Assembly (NCBI RefSeq): GCF_010500815.1 | Contig: NZ_JAAAMG010000012.1 | Coordinates: 62,001 to 126,000, forward strand | Length of the DNA: 64,000 bases | Direction: 5' to 3' | Source of the DNA: Jiella pacifica | Lineage (GTDB): Bacteria; Pseudomonadota; Alphaproteobacteria; Rhizobiales; Rhizobiaceae | In this document: in pieces, positions 15,761-24,279 of the stretch | Numbering within the stretch: position 1 is the first letter of the stretch | How the letters are laid out: each line of letters opens with the position of its first letter | The notes under the pieces: model-generated | What the model was told of the DNA's origin: nothing | Database searches by the model: none | The model's input: only the letters and a program-made list of their open reading frames with translations | Position numbers and translations under genes: made by a program

Positions 15761-16779
15761 CGGAAGACGGCGCCTATGTCCATGGCGGCGGTCTCGACGC
15801 CGCCATCGCCCGCTTCGGCGGCAGCCGGGCCGACTGGCTCGACCTGTCGACCGGCATCAATCCGTCGCCCGTCGCGCTTCCAGAGCTTGATCCGGAAGTC
15901 TGGGCCCGGCTGCCCGATGCCGGGCTTCAGGCACGATGCATCGAAGAGGCCCGCGGCGCTTATGGCGCGCCGGAGGAGGCCGGCATCGTCGCGGCGCCGG
16001 GCAGCCAGGCGCTGATCTCGCTGCTGCCCTTCCTGCTGCCGAGGGGCGAAGTCGCGATCCTCGAGCCGACCTATGGCGAGCACCGCGCGAGCTTCGAGGC
16101 GGGCGGCCACCGTGTCAGCGGAGTGGAAACGATCGCGGACCTGACGGACGGGGCGCAAGTCGTCGTCGTCGTCAACCCCAACAATCCCGACGGGCGGCGG
16201 ACGGAGCGCCCGGCGCTCGTCGCCCTTCTCGGCGAGATGCGGCGGCGCGGCGGGCTGCTGGTCGTCGACGAGGCCTTCGCCGACGCGGCGTCCGACCTAT
16301 CAATCGCCGACATGGCAGGAGAGCCGGGCCTGTTGATCCACCGCTCCTTCGGCAAGTTCTACGGCCTCGCCGGCGTCCGGCTCGGCTTTGCGCTGACGAC
16401 CCCGGCGCTCGCCGGGAACCTCGCCCGGCGCCTCGGCCCCTGGGCGGTCAGCGGCCCGGCGCTCGCCATCGGCGCGGCGGTGCTGTCGAGCGAGACGGTG
16501 CGGGAAAGGATCGCCGGGGAGGTGCAGGCCCAGGCGCAGCTTCGAAACCGGGTGCTGGCCGAGGCGCGCTTCAACCTCGTCGGCGAGACGCCACTCTTCG
16601 CGACCGTCGAGACCTCTGGCGCTGGCGCCGTCTTCGAAGCCCTCTGCCGGCGTCAGATCCTCACCCGGCCGTTCGCCTATCGGCCAAACTGGCTGCGCTT
16701 CGGCAACCCGAAGGACGAAACCGAGGCGGCAAGGCTAGCTGGCGCGCTTGCCGACACCGCGCGGGAGAGGCGCCCGTGA
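15757..16779 (+). CDS. cobC: L-threonine O-3-phosphate decarboxylase-type aminotransferase (CobC/CobD)
   Basis: This PLP enzyme makes (R)-1-amino-2-propanol phosphate, the linker that joins the corrin ring to the lower ligand. The 340-residue product is a class I/II aminotransferase with DLSTGINPSPVALPEL, the PLP-proximal VVVVNPNNPDGRRT, VDEAFADAA and the lysine segment HRSFGKFYGLAGVRLGFAL. The ATG at 15757 overlaps the cobB stop (ATGA) and the gene ends in a GTGA overlap with the next. In Salmonella nomenclature it is CobD, in Pseudomonas nomenclature CobC; gene order with cobB and cbiB supports the role. Confidence 0.93.
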   Translation: MTEDGAYVHGGGLDAAIARFGGSRADWLDLSTGINPSPVALPELDPEVWARLPDAGLQARCIEEARGAYGAPEEAGIVAAPGSQALISLLPFLLPRGEVAILEPTYGEHRASFEAGGHRVSGVETIADLTDGAQVVVVVNPNNPDGRRTERPALVALLGEMRRRGGLLVVDEAFADAASDLSIADMAGEPGLLIHRSFGKFYGLAGVRLGFALTTPALAGNLARRLGPWAVSGPALAIGAAVLSSETVRERIAGEVQAQAQLRNRVLAEARFNLVGETPLFATVETSGAGAVFEALCRRQILTRPFAYRPNWLRFGNPKDETEAARLAGALADTARERRP

Positions 16780-17813
16780 TCGCGCGGCTCGCCATCCTCC
16801 TCGCGGCCCTGGTGCTCGACCGGCTGGTCGGCGATCCGCCCTGGCTTTGGCGGGCCGTCAAACACCCCATCGCGGTGATCGGCGAGGCAATCGACGCGCT
16901 CGATAAGCGCCTCAACCGGCCGGACTTCACGGGCGAGACCCGCCGGCGCGCGGGCTTCCTCACCCTCGGCCTGTTGCTGCTGGCAGCGCTGATCCTCGGC
17001 GGCTTCGTCTCGGCATTGTGCGAGGCCTTCGGCTTTCTCGGCATGCTCGTCGAGGCGGTGTTCGTCGCGGTCTTCCTCGCCCACAAGAGCCTCGTCGATC
17101 ACGTGCGCGCCGTCGGAACCGCGCTTCGGCAGGGGGGGCTGGCGGAAGGACGGAGGGCGGTGGCGATGATCGTCGGGCGTGATCCGAACCAGCTCGACCA
17201 GCCGGGTATTATTCGGGCGGCGATCGAGAGCCTGGCCGAAAACGCCTCGGACGGCGTCGTCGCCCCGGCCTTCTGGTATCTGGCCTTCGGCCTGCCCGGG
17301 CTCCTCGCCTACAAGGTCGTCAATACCGCCGATTCGATGATCGGCCACATGGACGAGCGCTATCGCGACTTCGGCTTTGCCTCGGCCAGGCTCGACGACT
17401 GGATGAATTTCTTGCCCGCACGGGGGACGGCGCTGCTGTTCGCCATGGCGGCGCAGCTGGGCAGGTGGGGGCAGACGGCCCGCGGCGACGCGGGCGGCAC
17501 GGCAGCCGGCCCCCGACCCACCATCAGGGGCACCTTCTCGCAGGTGATGACGATCACCCGGCGGGACGCGAAGCTGCATCGTTCGCCCAATGCCGGCTGG
17601 CCGGAAACGGCGATGGCGGCAGCTCTCGGCCTCTCCCTCGGCGGCCCGCGCCGCTACCGCGACCTCATCGTCGACGCGCCGCAGCTGAACCCGGAGGGCC
17701 GCCGCAGCGCTGATCTCGACGACCTCGCCCGCGCGATCACGCTGTTCGAGCGGGCGATGGGGATCATGCTGGCGGTGATCGTCCTGGCGCTCGTGGTGGC
17801 GCTGCCGGCATAG
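16776..17813 (+). CDS. cobD: Adenosylcobinamide-phosphate synthase (CobD/CbiB)
   Basis: This integral membrane protein attaches the aminopropanol linker to adenosylcobyric acid. The 345-residue product shows LDRLVGDPPWLWRAVKHPIA at the N-terminus, AIESLAENASDGVVAPAFWY, a mid-protein YKVVNTADSMIGHMDERY and several hydrophobic segments, with a final one at the extreme C-terminus. The start is a GTG at 16776 that overlaps the cobC stop (GTGA), replacing the much longer open frame that extends through cobC. Confidence 0.95.
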   Translation: MIARLAILLAALVLDRLVGDPPWLWRAVKHPIAVIGEAIDALDKRLNRPDFTGETRRRAGFLTLGLLLLAALILGGFVSALCEAFGFLGMLVEAVFVAVFLAHKSLVDHVRAVGTALRQGGLAEGRRAVAMIVGRDPNQLDQPGIIRAAIESLAENASDGVVAPAFWYLAFGLPGLLAYKVVNTADSMIGHMDERYRDFGFASARLDDWMNFLPARGTALLFAMAAQLGRWGQTARGDAGGTAAGPRPTIRGTFSQVMTITRRDAKLHRSPNAGWPETAMAAALGLSLGGPRRYRDLIVDAPQLNPEGRRSADLDDLARAITLFERAMGIMLAVIVLALVVALPA

Positions 17814-17844
17814 CGCTTTATCAGCGGACCGGCAGCCGCTCGCT

Positions 17845-18168
17845 TCAGCCCGTTCGTGGGCCCCACAGGATGACGGCCGCACCAACAAGGCAAATTGCGC
17901 CGCCAGCAACGTCCCAGCGGTCGGGCCGGGTGCCCTCGACGAGCCACAGCCAGGCGAGGGATGCGACGATGTAGACGCCGCCATAGGCGGCGAAGGCGCG
18001 CCCGGCCTGTTCGCTCGGGGCGAGCGTCAACAAATAGGCGAACAGGCAGAGCGAGGCGATGGCCGGCGCCAGCCAGAAGACCGACTTTCCGAGACGCAAC
18101 CAGGCCCAGAAGCCGAAGCATCCGGCGATTTCGGCGAGCGCGGCTGCGATATAGGCGAAAGCGGTCAT
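17845..18168 (-). CDS. YnfA/UPF0060 family small membrane protein
   Basis: The 107-residue product is almost entirely hydrophobic, with four predicted membrane spans. Recognisable family features are [20 protein letters not shown], the conserved [16 protein letters not shown], and the closing [17 protein letters not shown]. The YnfA family is related in architecture to small multidrug-resistance transporters, but its substrate is not established. The start codon lies inside one arm of a 10-bp inverted repeat (18166-18205), so translation could be controlled by an mRNA hairpin. It is convergent with cobD and downstream of the beta-lactamase gene. Confidence 0.9.
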   Translation of the reverse strand: MTAFAYIAAALAEIAGCFGFWAWLRLGKSVFWLAPAIASLCLFAYLLTLAPSEQAGRAFAAYGGVYIVASLAWLWLVEGTRPDRWDVAGGAICLVGAAVILWGPRTG

Positions 18169-18205
18169 TGCGCCCGTTTGGCACTTGGCACGAAGGGGCG
18201 CAATG
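18166..18205 (-). promoter_or_regulatory. Inverted repeat that would bury the ynfA start codon in a hairpin
   Basis: CATTGCGCCC (18166-18175) and GGGCGCAATG (18196-18205) are perfect 10-base complements with a 20-base spacer. In the minus-strand mRNA, the second arm contains GGGCGCAATG, where the ATG is the start of the YnfA-family gene. The spacer holds a short direct repeat of TTGGCA. Confidence 0.45.
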
Positions 18206-18297
18206 CCGGCGTTCGGGCTCCTCTCTGCGGTCGGCGGCCGGTTTGGTCGCCCACGGATGATCGTATCGCCGGATCCCGCCGCTCGTTCGTTTCAAAG

Positions 18298-18311
18298 GGC
18301 ACCGCGGTGCC
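18298..18311. repeat. 14-bp perfect palindrome downstream of the beta-lactamase gene
   Basis: GGCACCGCGGTGCC is self-complementary and is followed on the minus strand by CTTTG. It lies 30 bases after the bla stop. It may act as a weak terminator; the stem is short and there is no long T run. Confidence 0.3.
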
Positions 18312-18341
18312 GTGGTGATCCTGCGAAGCTGCGGCCGCGCC

Positions 18342-19235
18342 TCAGCGTGGCAGCGAAGCGGCGATCGCCTTGCCGATGTCCGCGATCGCGGCGCTGCGCG
18401 CCTCCATCGAGGCTTCCGTCCCGGTCAGATAGATCGCCGCGACGATCGGCCGGCGCTCGGGCGGCCAGGCGACGGCGACGATCGAGCGAGAGCCGTGTCC
18501 GCCCGCGCCGGTCCTGTCGGCGACCTTCCAACTTTTCGGGAATCCGGCCCGCAGCAACGGATCGCCGACCTTGTTGCCGACGAGCCAGCGCTCCAGCTGC
18601 CGGCGCGACTTCGGCGAGAGAGCGTCGCCGAGGACCAGCTTCTCGAGGCTCCGTGCGGCGGCCTCCGGGGTCGTCGTGTCGCGGGGATCGCCGGGGGTCG
18701 CCTCGTTCAGCGTCGGCTCGGTCCTGTCGAGGCGCGTCTCCGCGTCGCCGATCTGCCGCATGAAGCGGGTCACGCCGTCCGGCCCGCCGAGACTTTCGAT
18801 GACGAGATTGCCAGCGGTGTTGTCGCTCATCGTCATGGCGGCGTCGCAGACCTCGCCGAGCGTCATGCCGGTCTCGATACGGGTCTCCGTGACGGGCGAA
18901 TAGGTGACGAGATCGTCGGCGGTGAAGGTGATCTGCTGGTCGAGCGCAGCCTCGCCCGCATCGACGCCGCCGAGAACGGCGGCGCAGGCGAAGGCCTTGA
19001 ACGTGCTGTTGAGCGGAAACCGCTCCTGCGCCCGGACGGACCATGTCTTGCCGGACCGGGTGTCGACGATCATCGCGCCGACGCGGGCGCCGAGCTCGCT
19101 TTCGGCTTTTGCGATCGCGGTGGTAACGAGGTCGTCCTGCTGGCCCGATTGGGCATGGGCAAGAGGGGCGACGGTGAAAGCGAGAAGAGCGCCGATGGCC
19201 GACAGGAGCCTTGGACGCAGGATCGACGAGAACAT
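18342..19235 (-). CDS. Class A beta-lactamase
   Basis: This secreted serine hydrolase should open beta-lactam rings in the periplasm. The 297-residue product has a signal peptide ending in LAHA (residue ~28), the active site S77-T-F-K80, S137-D-N, the omega-loop E173-P-T-L-N177, and R241-T-G in place of the usual K-T-G. Two cysteines (84 and 130) correspond to Ambler positions 77 and 123, the common class A disulfide. An RTG or RSG motif is seen in carbenicillinase-type enzymes. The ATG at 19235 was chosen because it starts the signal peptide; the frame continues to 19343. No ampR-type regulator adjoins it and base composition is like its neighbours, so it looks chromosomal and resident. The activity spectrum cannot be judged. 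Confidence 0.92.
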   Translation of the reverse strand: MFSSILRPRLLSAIGALLAFTVAPLAHAQSGQQDDLVTTAIAKAESELGARVGAMIVDTRSGKTWSVRAQERFPLNSTFKAFACAAVLGGVDAGEAALDQQITFTADDLVTYSPVTETRIETGMTLGEVCDAAMTMSDNTAGNLVIESLGGPDGVTRFMRQIGDAETRLDRTEPTLNEATPGDPRDTTTPEAAARSLEKLVLGDALSPKSRRQLERWLVGNKVGDPLLRAGFPKSWKVADRTGAGGHGSRSIVAVAWPPERRPIVAAIYLTGTEASMEARSAAIADIGKAIAASLPR

Positions 19236-19469
19236 GGATGTCACCCTGACGATGATCGGAGGAATTGCCCGGCGTCCATCGCAGCGGAGACAATCGCGAG
19301 CAAGGCGATTTCTCTCACGTGGAAAATCCGGCATTTGAAGCAAAATCTTAAGGAATCGATGGGGCGCCGGTCTTGGCGAGTGGCGGGTGATTGTCCAGGA
19401 GAAGCTCCGGCTGTGTCCGGCATTCGACCGCCCGTTGCCAGCCGTTTGAAGGGGCTGCCGCGGTCGGTG

Positions 19470-20285
19470 CTAAGTCGATTGCTGCGCCGTCCACGCCCCG
19501 TCCCGCCATTCACGGACCTTCACGGCGATCTTCCCGTCGGCGATGGTAATCGCGTTATAGGCGTTCGGTTCGCCGCGCAGCCGTGTCGAGATGGCGCTCG
19601 CCGCCTGGGCGACGATGAGCGGCGCCTTCTCCGCCCGTCGCTCGCCCGACGTCGTCGGCTTCCAATCGCGCACCTCTCCCGGCAGGGCGTGCTTGCGCTG
19701 GTAGGTCAAATGGAAATGGCCGGAGAGGACGAGCCGGACGCCGAGCTCGGCGAAGGTCTGGAGCGCGAGATCGGCGCGCTTGACCGTCTTCATCGCGAAG
19801 GGCGTCTCGGGCAGCATCAGCGGGTGATGGGCGACGACGACGCGAATGGCGGCGGGGTGGCTCGCGGCAAAGCGTTCCTCCAGGCCGCCGATCTGATCGC
19901 GGCTGAGGGAGCCATGCGCCCAGTTCAATCCGAGGCGCATGCGCCGCGAGGTCTTCAGGCCGGCGATGGCGACGCCGTTCATCTCGACGAAGGGCTCGAG
20001 TTCCTCGCTGATGAAGCGGCGGTAGAGACCGTAAGGGTCGACGAGGCGGCGGGCGATGTTCCTGGCCGGCACATCGTGATTGCCGGGGATGCAAAAGGTC
20101 GGCAGGCCGAGCTCCTGCAGGAATTCCTCAGCCTGACGGAATTCTGACTTGGTGCCGTCCTGGGTGAAATCGCCGCTGACAATAACGAGATCGGGAGCAA
20201 GCCGCTTCACGTCGGCGGCAAGGTCTTCGGCCGCCTTCGAATCATGACGGCCGAAATGGAGGTCGGAAAGATGGGCGAGGAGCAT
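19470..20285 (-). CDS. Calcineurin-like metallophosphoesterase
   Basis: The 271-residue protein carries all metal-binding motifs of the family in order: DLHFGRH (D-x-H), SGDFTQDG (G-D), PGNHDVPA (G-N-H-D), AHHPLMLP and SGHFHLTY (G-H-x-H). This arrangement resembles cyclic-nucleotide phosphodiesterases of the CpdA type, but the natural substrate is not determined by the sequence. Its ATG overlaps the stop codon of the upstream lipid-kinase gene by one base (TGATG), so the two are translated together. Confidence 0.88.
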   Translation of the reverse strand: MLLAHLSDLHFGRHDSKAAEDLAADVKRLAPDLVIVSGDFTQDGTKSEFRQAEEFLQELGLPTFCIPGNHDVPARNIARRLVDPYGLYRRFISEELEPFVEMNGVAIAGLKTSRRMRLGLNWAHGSLSRDQIGGLEERFAASHPAAIRVVVAHHPLMLPETPFAMKTVKRADLALQTFAELGVRLVLSGHFHLTYQRKHALPGEVRDWKPTTSGERRAEKAPLIVAQAASAISTRLRGEPNAYNAITIADGKIAVKVREWRDGAWTAQQST

Positions 20286-21277
20286 CAGGCCGCGACCTCG
20301 CTCGTGGCGCGTGTCGCGCTCGCCGCTTCGATCGCCAGCGGCGCGAGGACCCTGAGGGCGCCCGGATGGATCTCGAAGCGCAGGGGCGAACCCAGCTTCA
20401 TCACCTCGCCGTCGATCATCACCCGCACGCGCTTGTCGTGCCGCGTCCTGACGTCGACGCGCATTGCTTCGCGTTCGCTCAGCGCCTCGTCCTTGCGCCA
20501 GCGACCGATCATCATTCCCGTCGACAGCCGCAGGACGTCGCTGAGCGTCAGATGCTTCAGCGCGTAGACCGTCAGATGCCCGCGGTCGAGCCGGGCGCGC
20601 GAGAAGAACCGGCCGAGCCCTTCATCGTAGGCGTTGTTGGCGATAGCGAGCGCCCGCACCTTGATCTCTTCCTGCGGTCCGTCGTCGAGGCGAAGCGAAA
20701 GTCGGTGATGGGGCGGCTTCGCCAACCGGCTGAGGAAATAGCGCAGGAAGCGTGCGATCGATTTCAGATCGCGATGGCTGCGGAGTTCCTCCCGCTTGGC
20801 GGCGACGGCAGGGGCGAAGCCGATCACCACCTTGTGGAGGAAGATCCGTCCGTTCACCATGCCGACGTCGATCTGCCGCGGCTGCATCAAGCCGATGGCG
20901 GCGATGGCTTCGTCTAGATCGAGCGGGATCTCGAGGTCGCGGGCAAGCAGGTTGGCGGTGCCGAGCGGCAGGACCGCGAGGGTCTTGCCGGTCCTTGCTT
21001 CCGCCTCGATGATCGCCGTGGCCAGCGCCGTCGCGGTGCCGTCGCCGCCAGCCGAGACCACGATCTCCGCGTCGCTCTCGATGGCGCGCCGGATGCGCTC
21101 CTCGAAGGGGCTCCCGCGGTCCGCATCGATGGTGACGGAAGCGGCGCCGATCGCCTTCAGCCCGGACTCGATCGCCGCGCAGATCGTCTCGCCGCCATCC
21201 TCCGCGCTGCCGGCCTTGGCATTGAGGACGACGTGAAAGCTGCGCGGCGACACGCCTGCAGCTGCGTCTCCCGGCAT
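20285..21277 (-). CDS. Diacylglycerol kinase / YegS-type lipid kinase
   Basis: The 330-residue product shows the catalytic domain of diacylglycerol and sphingosine kinases: FHVVLNAKAGSAED, the nucleotide motif VSAGGDGTATALATAI and LPLGTANLLARDLEIPLD. Bacterial members phosphorylate membrane lipids and are peripheral cytoplasmic enzymes; the lipid here is unknown. The start is uncertain: the ATG at 21277 gives a normal N-terminus, while the open frame reaches a TTG at 21337. It is coupled to the phosphoesterase gene, hinting at a shared lipid or signalling role. Confidence 0.87.
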   Translation of the reverse strand: MPGDAAAGVSPRSFHVVLNAKAGSAEDGGETICAAIESGLKAIGAASVTIDADRGSPFEERIRRAIESDAEIVVSAGGDGTATALATAIIEAEARTGKTLAVLPLGTANLLARDLEIPLDLDEAIAAIGLMQPRQIDVGMVNGRIFLHKVVIGFAPAVAAKREELRSHRDLKSIARFLRYFLSRLAKPPHHRLSLRLDDGPQEEIKVRALAIANNAYDEGLGRFFSRARLDRGHLTVYALKHLTLSDVLRLSTGMMIGRWRKDEALSEREAMRVDVRTRHDKRVRVMIDGEVMKLGSPLRFEIHPGALRVLAPLAIEAASATRATSEVAA

Positions 21278-21400
21278 GGCGGGAAGGTGGGTGGTATCCA
21301 AGCGGATCCTCGCGAGCCGTGACGATGCTTCAGACAACGCCGCTAGACCTGAGGCGTTGCACTGCGATGACGGCTTCGGCCGGTTTGTTTTCGAGGCCGC

Positions 21401-22702
21401 TCAGTCGGCCACGGCAAGGAAGAAGCGCAGCATCTCGCGGCTGGCATCCGGGCCGGCCGGCAGGGTGTAGGTGCCCTCCGCGCTGCCGCCGGACCAGGCA
21501 TGGCCGGCGCCGTGGATGCGCCAGCTTTCCAGCCGCTCGCGGCCGTCCGCTTCACGGTGGACGGTGCGAGTATAGGCGACGCCGCCGGGCGAGACGCCCT
21601 CGCTCGTCACCGCCGTCGAGCGAGTGCCCGCCCGTGCCTGCTCGATCACGCCCTCGCCATTGACCGGCGCGACGGTGGTGTCGCGGTCGCCGTGGAAGAC
21701 GATGGTCGGCACGACCTTGTCGCCGGCCTCGACCGGGGCGCCGCCGCGCATGGCGGCAAAGGCCGAGCCCATGTCCCTGGCGGCGCCGCAGGCAAGGCCG
21801 GAATGGACGCCGACGGCTGCGAACAGCTCCGGATAGCGCTGGCCCATGATCGCCGCCGCGGCGCCGCCCGCCGACAGGCCCGCGACGAAGACGCGGTCCG
21901 GATCGATGCCATGTTCGGCGGCGATCTCACGGGTGATCCCGGCGATCAGCGCCGGCTCGCCGCCGTCTCGACGCTGGTCGCGCGGCTCGTACCAGTTCCA
22001 GCATCGTTGCGCGTTGGCGCGCTGGGTCTGCTCGGGATAGGCGACGAGGAAGCCGAACTCCTCGGCGAGCGCGTTCATCCGGGTGCCGGCGGCGAAATCG
22101 TCCGGCGACTGGGTGCAGCCGTGCAGCATGACAACGAGCGGCGCGGGCGAACCCTCGTGGCGGGCTGGGACGTAGAGCTTGTAGTCGCGGCTGCCCGCCG
22201 GCCCTTGATGCGAGCGCGTCTCGAAGCGCGCGCCGTCCGGCACGGGGAGCGAGGGGGCGGACTGCCCGAGACCGGTCAGGCCACCGAGATCCGGCATGGC
22301 GTTGCCGATCAGGTCGGACCAGAGATTCTTGCCCCGGGGCAAGCCGGAGATGGCTGCCGCCGGATCCGGCTTCGCCGGTTCGGCCGGATGCGCCGCAGGG
22401 GCGGACGAAGCGGGTTGACGCCGCGCCGTGCCGGCCGGGCGCCTGGTCGCGGGTTCGCCGGCGGCCGACCATGTGCCGCCGGCGCCGCTCTGCGGCCGCT
22501 CGAGATCGAGAGTGGCGCGATGCCGCGACGGGTGGTCGGAATTCCGGGGGACGGGTTCGGAGCCCGGCGCTTCTTCCCTGCTCTCAGGACCGGTCCTCTC
22601 CCCCGCAGCGCCGCCACGCAGCAGCCGCATCGCCTCCTTCAGCCGGCCTTCGCGGGTCAACCGGGTCACTTCCTGCATGTCGACGTTGGGGAAGGCGTTC
22701 AT
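21401..22702 (-). CDS. PHB-depolymerase-family (LpqC-type) esterase
   Basis: The 433-residue product has a ~135-residue low-complexity, proline/alanine-rich N-terminal region beginning with a helix (EVTRLTREGRLKEAMRLLRG), then an alpha/beta-hydrolase domain: YVPARHEGSPAPLVVMLHG and CTQSPDDFA, the nucleophile FVAGLSAGGAAAAIMG, VFHGDRDTTVAP with the likely catalytic aspartate, and HGAGHAWSGG with the histidine. Related enzymes hydrolyse short-chain polyhydroxyalkanoates or other esters. There is no signal peptide, so an intracellular role is likely. It lies 85 bases downstream of the ribbon-helix-helix gene and may be co-transcribed with it. Confidence 0.85.
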   Translation of the reverse strand: MNAFPNVDMQEVTRLTREGRLKEAMRLLRGGAAGERTGPESREEAPGSEPVPRNSDHPSRHRATLDLERPQSGAGGTWSAAGEPATRRPAGTARRQPASSAPAAHPAEPAKPDPAAAISGLPRGKNLWSDLIGNAMPDLGGLTGLGQSAPSLPVPDGARFETRSHQGPAGSRDYKLYVPARHEGSPAPLVVMLHGCTQSPDDFAAGTRMNALAEEFGFLVAYPEQTQRANAQRCWNWYEPRDQRRDGGEPALIAGITREIAAEHGIDPDRVFVAGLSAGGAAAAIMGQRYPELFAAVGVHSGLACGAARDMGSAFAAMRGGAPVEAGDKVVPTIVFHGDRDTTVAPVNGEGVIEQARAGTRSTAVTSEGVSPGGVAYTRTVHREADGRERLESWRIHGAGHAWSGGSAEGTYTLPAGPDASREMLRFFLAVAD

Positions 22703-22787
22703 GATGATGGTCCGATGTTGAGAAGAATTGCCACGACGCGGGGACGGGCGGCTCTTCGCTGGAAAGGAAAGGGGGGCCTCGCGGAAG

Positions 22788-23204
22788 TCAACGGATGCGA
22801 TCCCTCAGCGCGGCCTTGACGGTGGCCGGCGCCTGAAGCGCTCCGAGGACTTCGAGCGAGGCGATTGTTTCGATGGCGAGTTCCGGCGAGACGTCGTCGG
22901 CGATCACGGCGAGGCCGAGTACCTGGATGGCGAGACGTTTGCCGGCGGCCCTGGCGGTTTCGAGATCGGCGCGGCTGTAGCGCCGGACACCGAGTTCGAT
23001 GGCGCGGCGCTCGACGGTCTTGCGCATCGCGTCGTCGTGCCGCGACAACTGGTTGCGGATGGCAGTCCGGATGAAATCGGTGCGATTGGCGTAGAAGCCC
23101 TCCTGCACCATCAGGTCGATCTGGCCGAGGTCGACATGGCCGAGATTGATGGTGATCTTCTCGCTGTCGACAATCCTGGTCTTGGGCTCGTGCGGCACGA
23201 TCAT
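22788..23204 (-). CDS. Ribbon-helix-helix (CopG-like) DNA-binding protein
   Basis: The 138-residue protein has an N-terminal ribbon-helix-helix fold: a beta strand SEKITINLGHVDLGQIDLMV followed by helices with YANRTDFIRTAIRNQLSRHD. The C-terminal half is helical and not recognised. The ATG at 23204 directly follows GAGGAG; a GTG six bases downstream has better spacing, so the exact start is open. A perfect palindrome lies immediately upstream (23211-23228), which strongly suggests autoregulation. Its target probably includes the downstream esterase gene. Confidence 0.8.
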   Translation of the reverse strand: MIVPHEPKTRIVDSEKITINLGHVDLGQIDLMVQEGFYANRTDFIRTAIRNQLSRHDDAMRKTVERRAIELGVRRYSRADLETARAAGKRLAIQVLGLAVIADDVSPELAIETIASLEVLGALQAPATVKAALRDRIR

Positions 23205-23210
23205 CTCCTC

Positions 23211-23228
23211 ACCATCCGTTTGGATGGT
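23211..23228. promoter_or_regulatory. Palindromic operator for the adjacent ribbon-helix-helix regulator
   Basis: ACCATCC-GTTT-GGATGGT is a perfect inverted repeat of 7-base arms, and a further GGATGG half-site follows at 23233-23238. It lies 7 bases before the regulator's start. Repeated half-sites of this size are typical for ribbon-helix-helix dimers binding side by side. Confidence 0.65.
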
Positions 23229-23304
23229 ATATGGATGGCTATGCTGCGGTGCACAAGAGATCCTTTGCACAAAGGGCCTGGCACTCCCTTTGGTTGCTCG
23301 CTCG

Positions 23305-24171
23305 TTAGCTGCCTACCGAGAACCCCAGGAGAACCGCCATCTCGCAAAGCTGCTGGGCCGCGCCGAGGCAGTCGCCGGTCTGGCCGCCGATCCGGCGACG
23401 GATGAAGCGGCGGAAGAGAGCGAGGGTGACGGCGGCAAGGGCCGCAGCGGCGAGCGTCGGGACGAGGCCGGCGAGCGGCGAAGCGAAGCAAAGCGCGATC
23501 GCTGTGCCGATGAGAAGCGACGTCCAACCGTTCTGCCGCGACGGCCGGCCGGCCCGGGCGGCGAGCCCAGTTTGCGTCGCCGGCATGGTAAGCGCCCAAA
23601 AGGCCGCCATCGCCCCGCGGCTCGCGGCGGCGGCTGCAAGGATGGCGGCAGCGGCGAGCAGCGGACGGGTGGCGCAAAGCTCGGCCAGGAGCGCCGCGCG
23701 CAAGGCCAGCGAAAGCACCAGCGCGATTGCTCCGTAGCTGCCGACGCGGCTGTCGTGCATGATCTCGAGGGCGCGATCCTTCGGCTGATGGCCGAACAGC
23801 CCGTCGGCGACGTCGGCGAGCCCGTCCTCGTGCAGTGCTCCTGTCATCGCGACGAGGCTGGCGAGGGCGAGGAGGCCGCTGACCAGGGGCGACAGGCCGA
23901 GAGCGGGAAGGACGACGAGGAGGATCGCTGCGGGCGTCGCAACGATGAGGCCGACTAGCGGAAAGGCATAAGCGTCGTCGCCGAGCTGGTAGCGCCGTGC
24001 TTGCCTCGCTCCGCGGTCGCCGATGCCCGGCGCGTCGATCGACGCATTTTCGGGGGATCGGGCGTTCGCCGGGCCGCCCTGGCTCTCGAAGACCCGGCTG
24101 GAAATGCTAAGCCGCGTGAGAAAGGCGGCGGCCCTGAGCGTCGCCTCGAAGAGTGCCCTCGGCTGATGCAA
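23305..24171 (-). CDS. cobS: Adenosylcobinamide-GDP ribazoletransferase (CobS)
   Basis: CobS joins adenosylcobinamide-GDP to alpha-ribazole, the last assembly step of adenosylcobalamin, in the membrane. The 288-residue product has AAAFLTRLSIS at the N-terminus, the conserved TGALHEDGLADVADGLFGHQ and IMHDSRVGSYGAIALVL, then several hydrophobic helices, and ends with GQTGDCLGAAQQLCEMAVLL. The open frame extends to 25248, but that part is the shadow of cobT. The TTG at 24171, preceded by a G-rich stretch, gives the expected family length. It is divergent from cobT. Confidence 0.93.
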   Translation of the reverse strand: MHQPRALFEATLRAAAFLTRLSISSRVFESQGGPANARSPENASIDAPGIGDRGARQARRYQLGDDAYAFPLVGLIVATPAAILLVVLPALGLSPLVSGLLALASLVAMTGALHEDGLADVADGLFGHQPKDRALEIMHDSRVGSYGAIALVLSLALRAALLAELCATRPLLAAAAILAAAAASRGAMAAFWALTMPATQTGLAARAGRPSRQNGWTSLLIGTAIALCFASPLAGLVPTLAAAALAAVTLALFRRFIRRRIGGQTGDCLGAAQQLCEMAVLLGFSVGS

Positions 24172-24279
24172 CTTGCGTCCCCCGTTCCCGGCGTTCTGCC
24201 CGGCTTCGCTTTTCCGGGCGGGCGATCGGCGATATGGACGGCCGTCCGCCGGCACCGGCTGAACACCAAGGAGCATGCG

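Noticed and set aside
24198-24219. GCCCGG...CCGGGC hairpin between cobS and cobT as a cobalamin riboswitch
   Set aside because: Only a 6-bp stem in a 108-base divergent region; none of the conserved riboswitch sequences are present.
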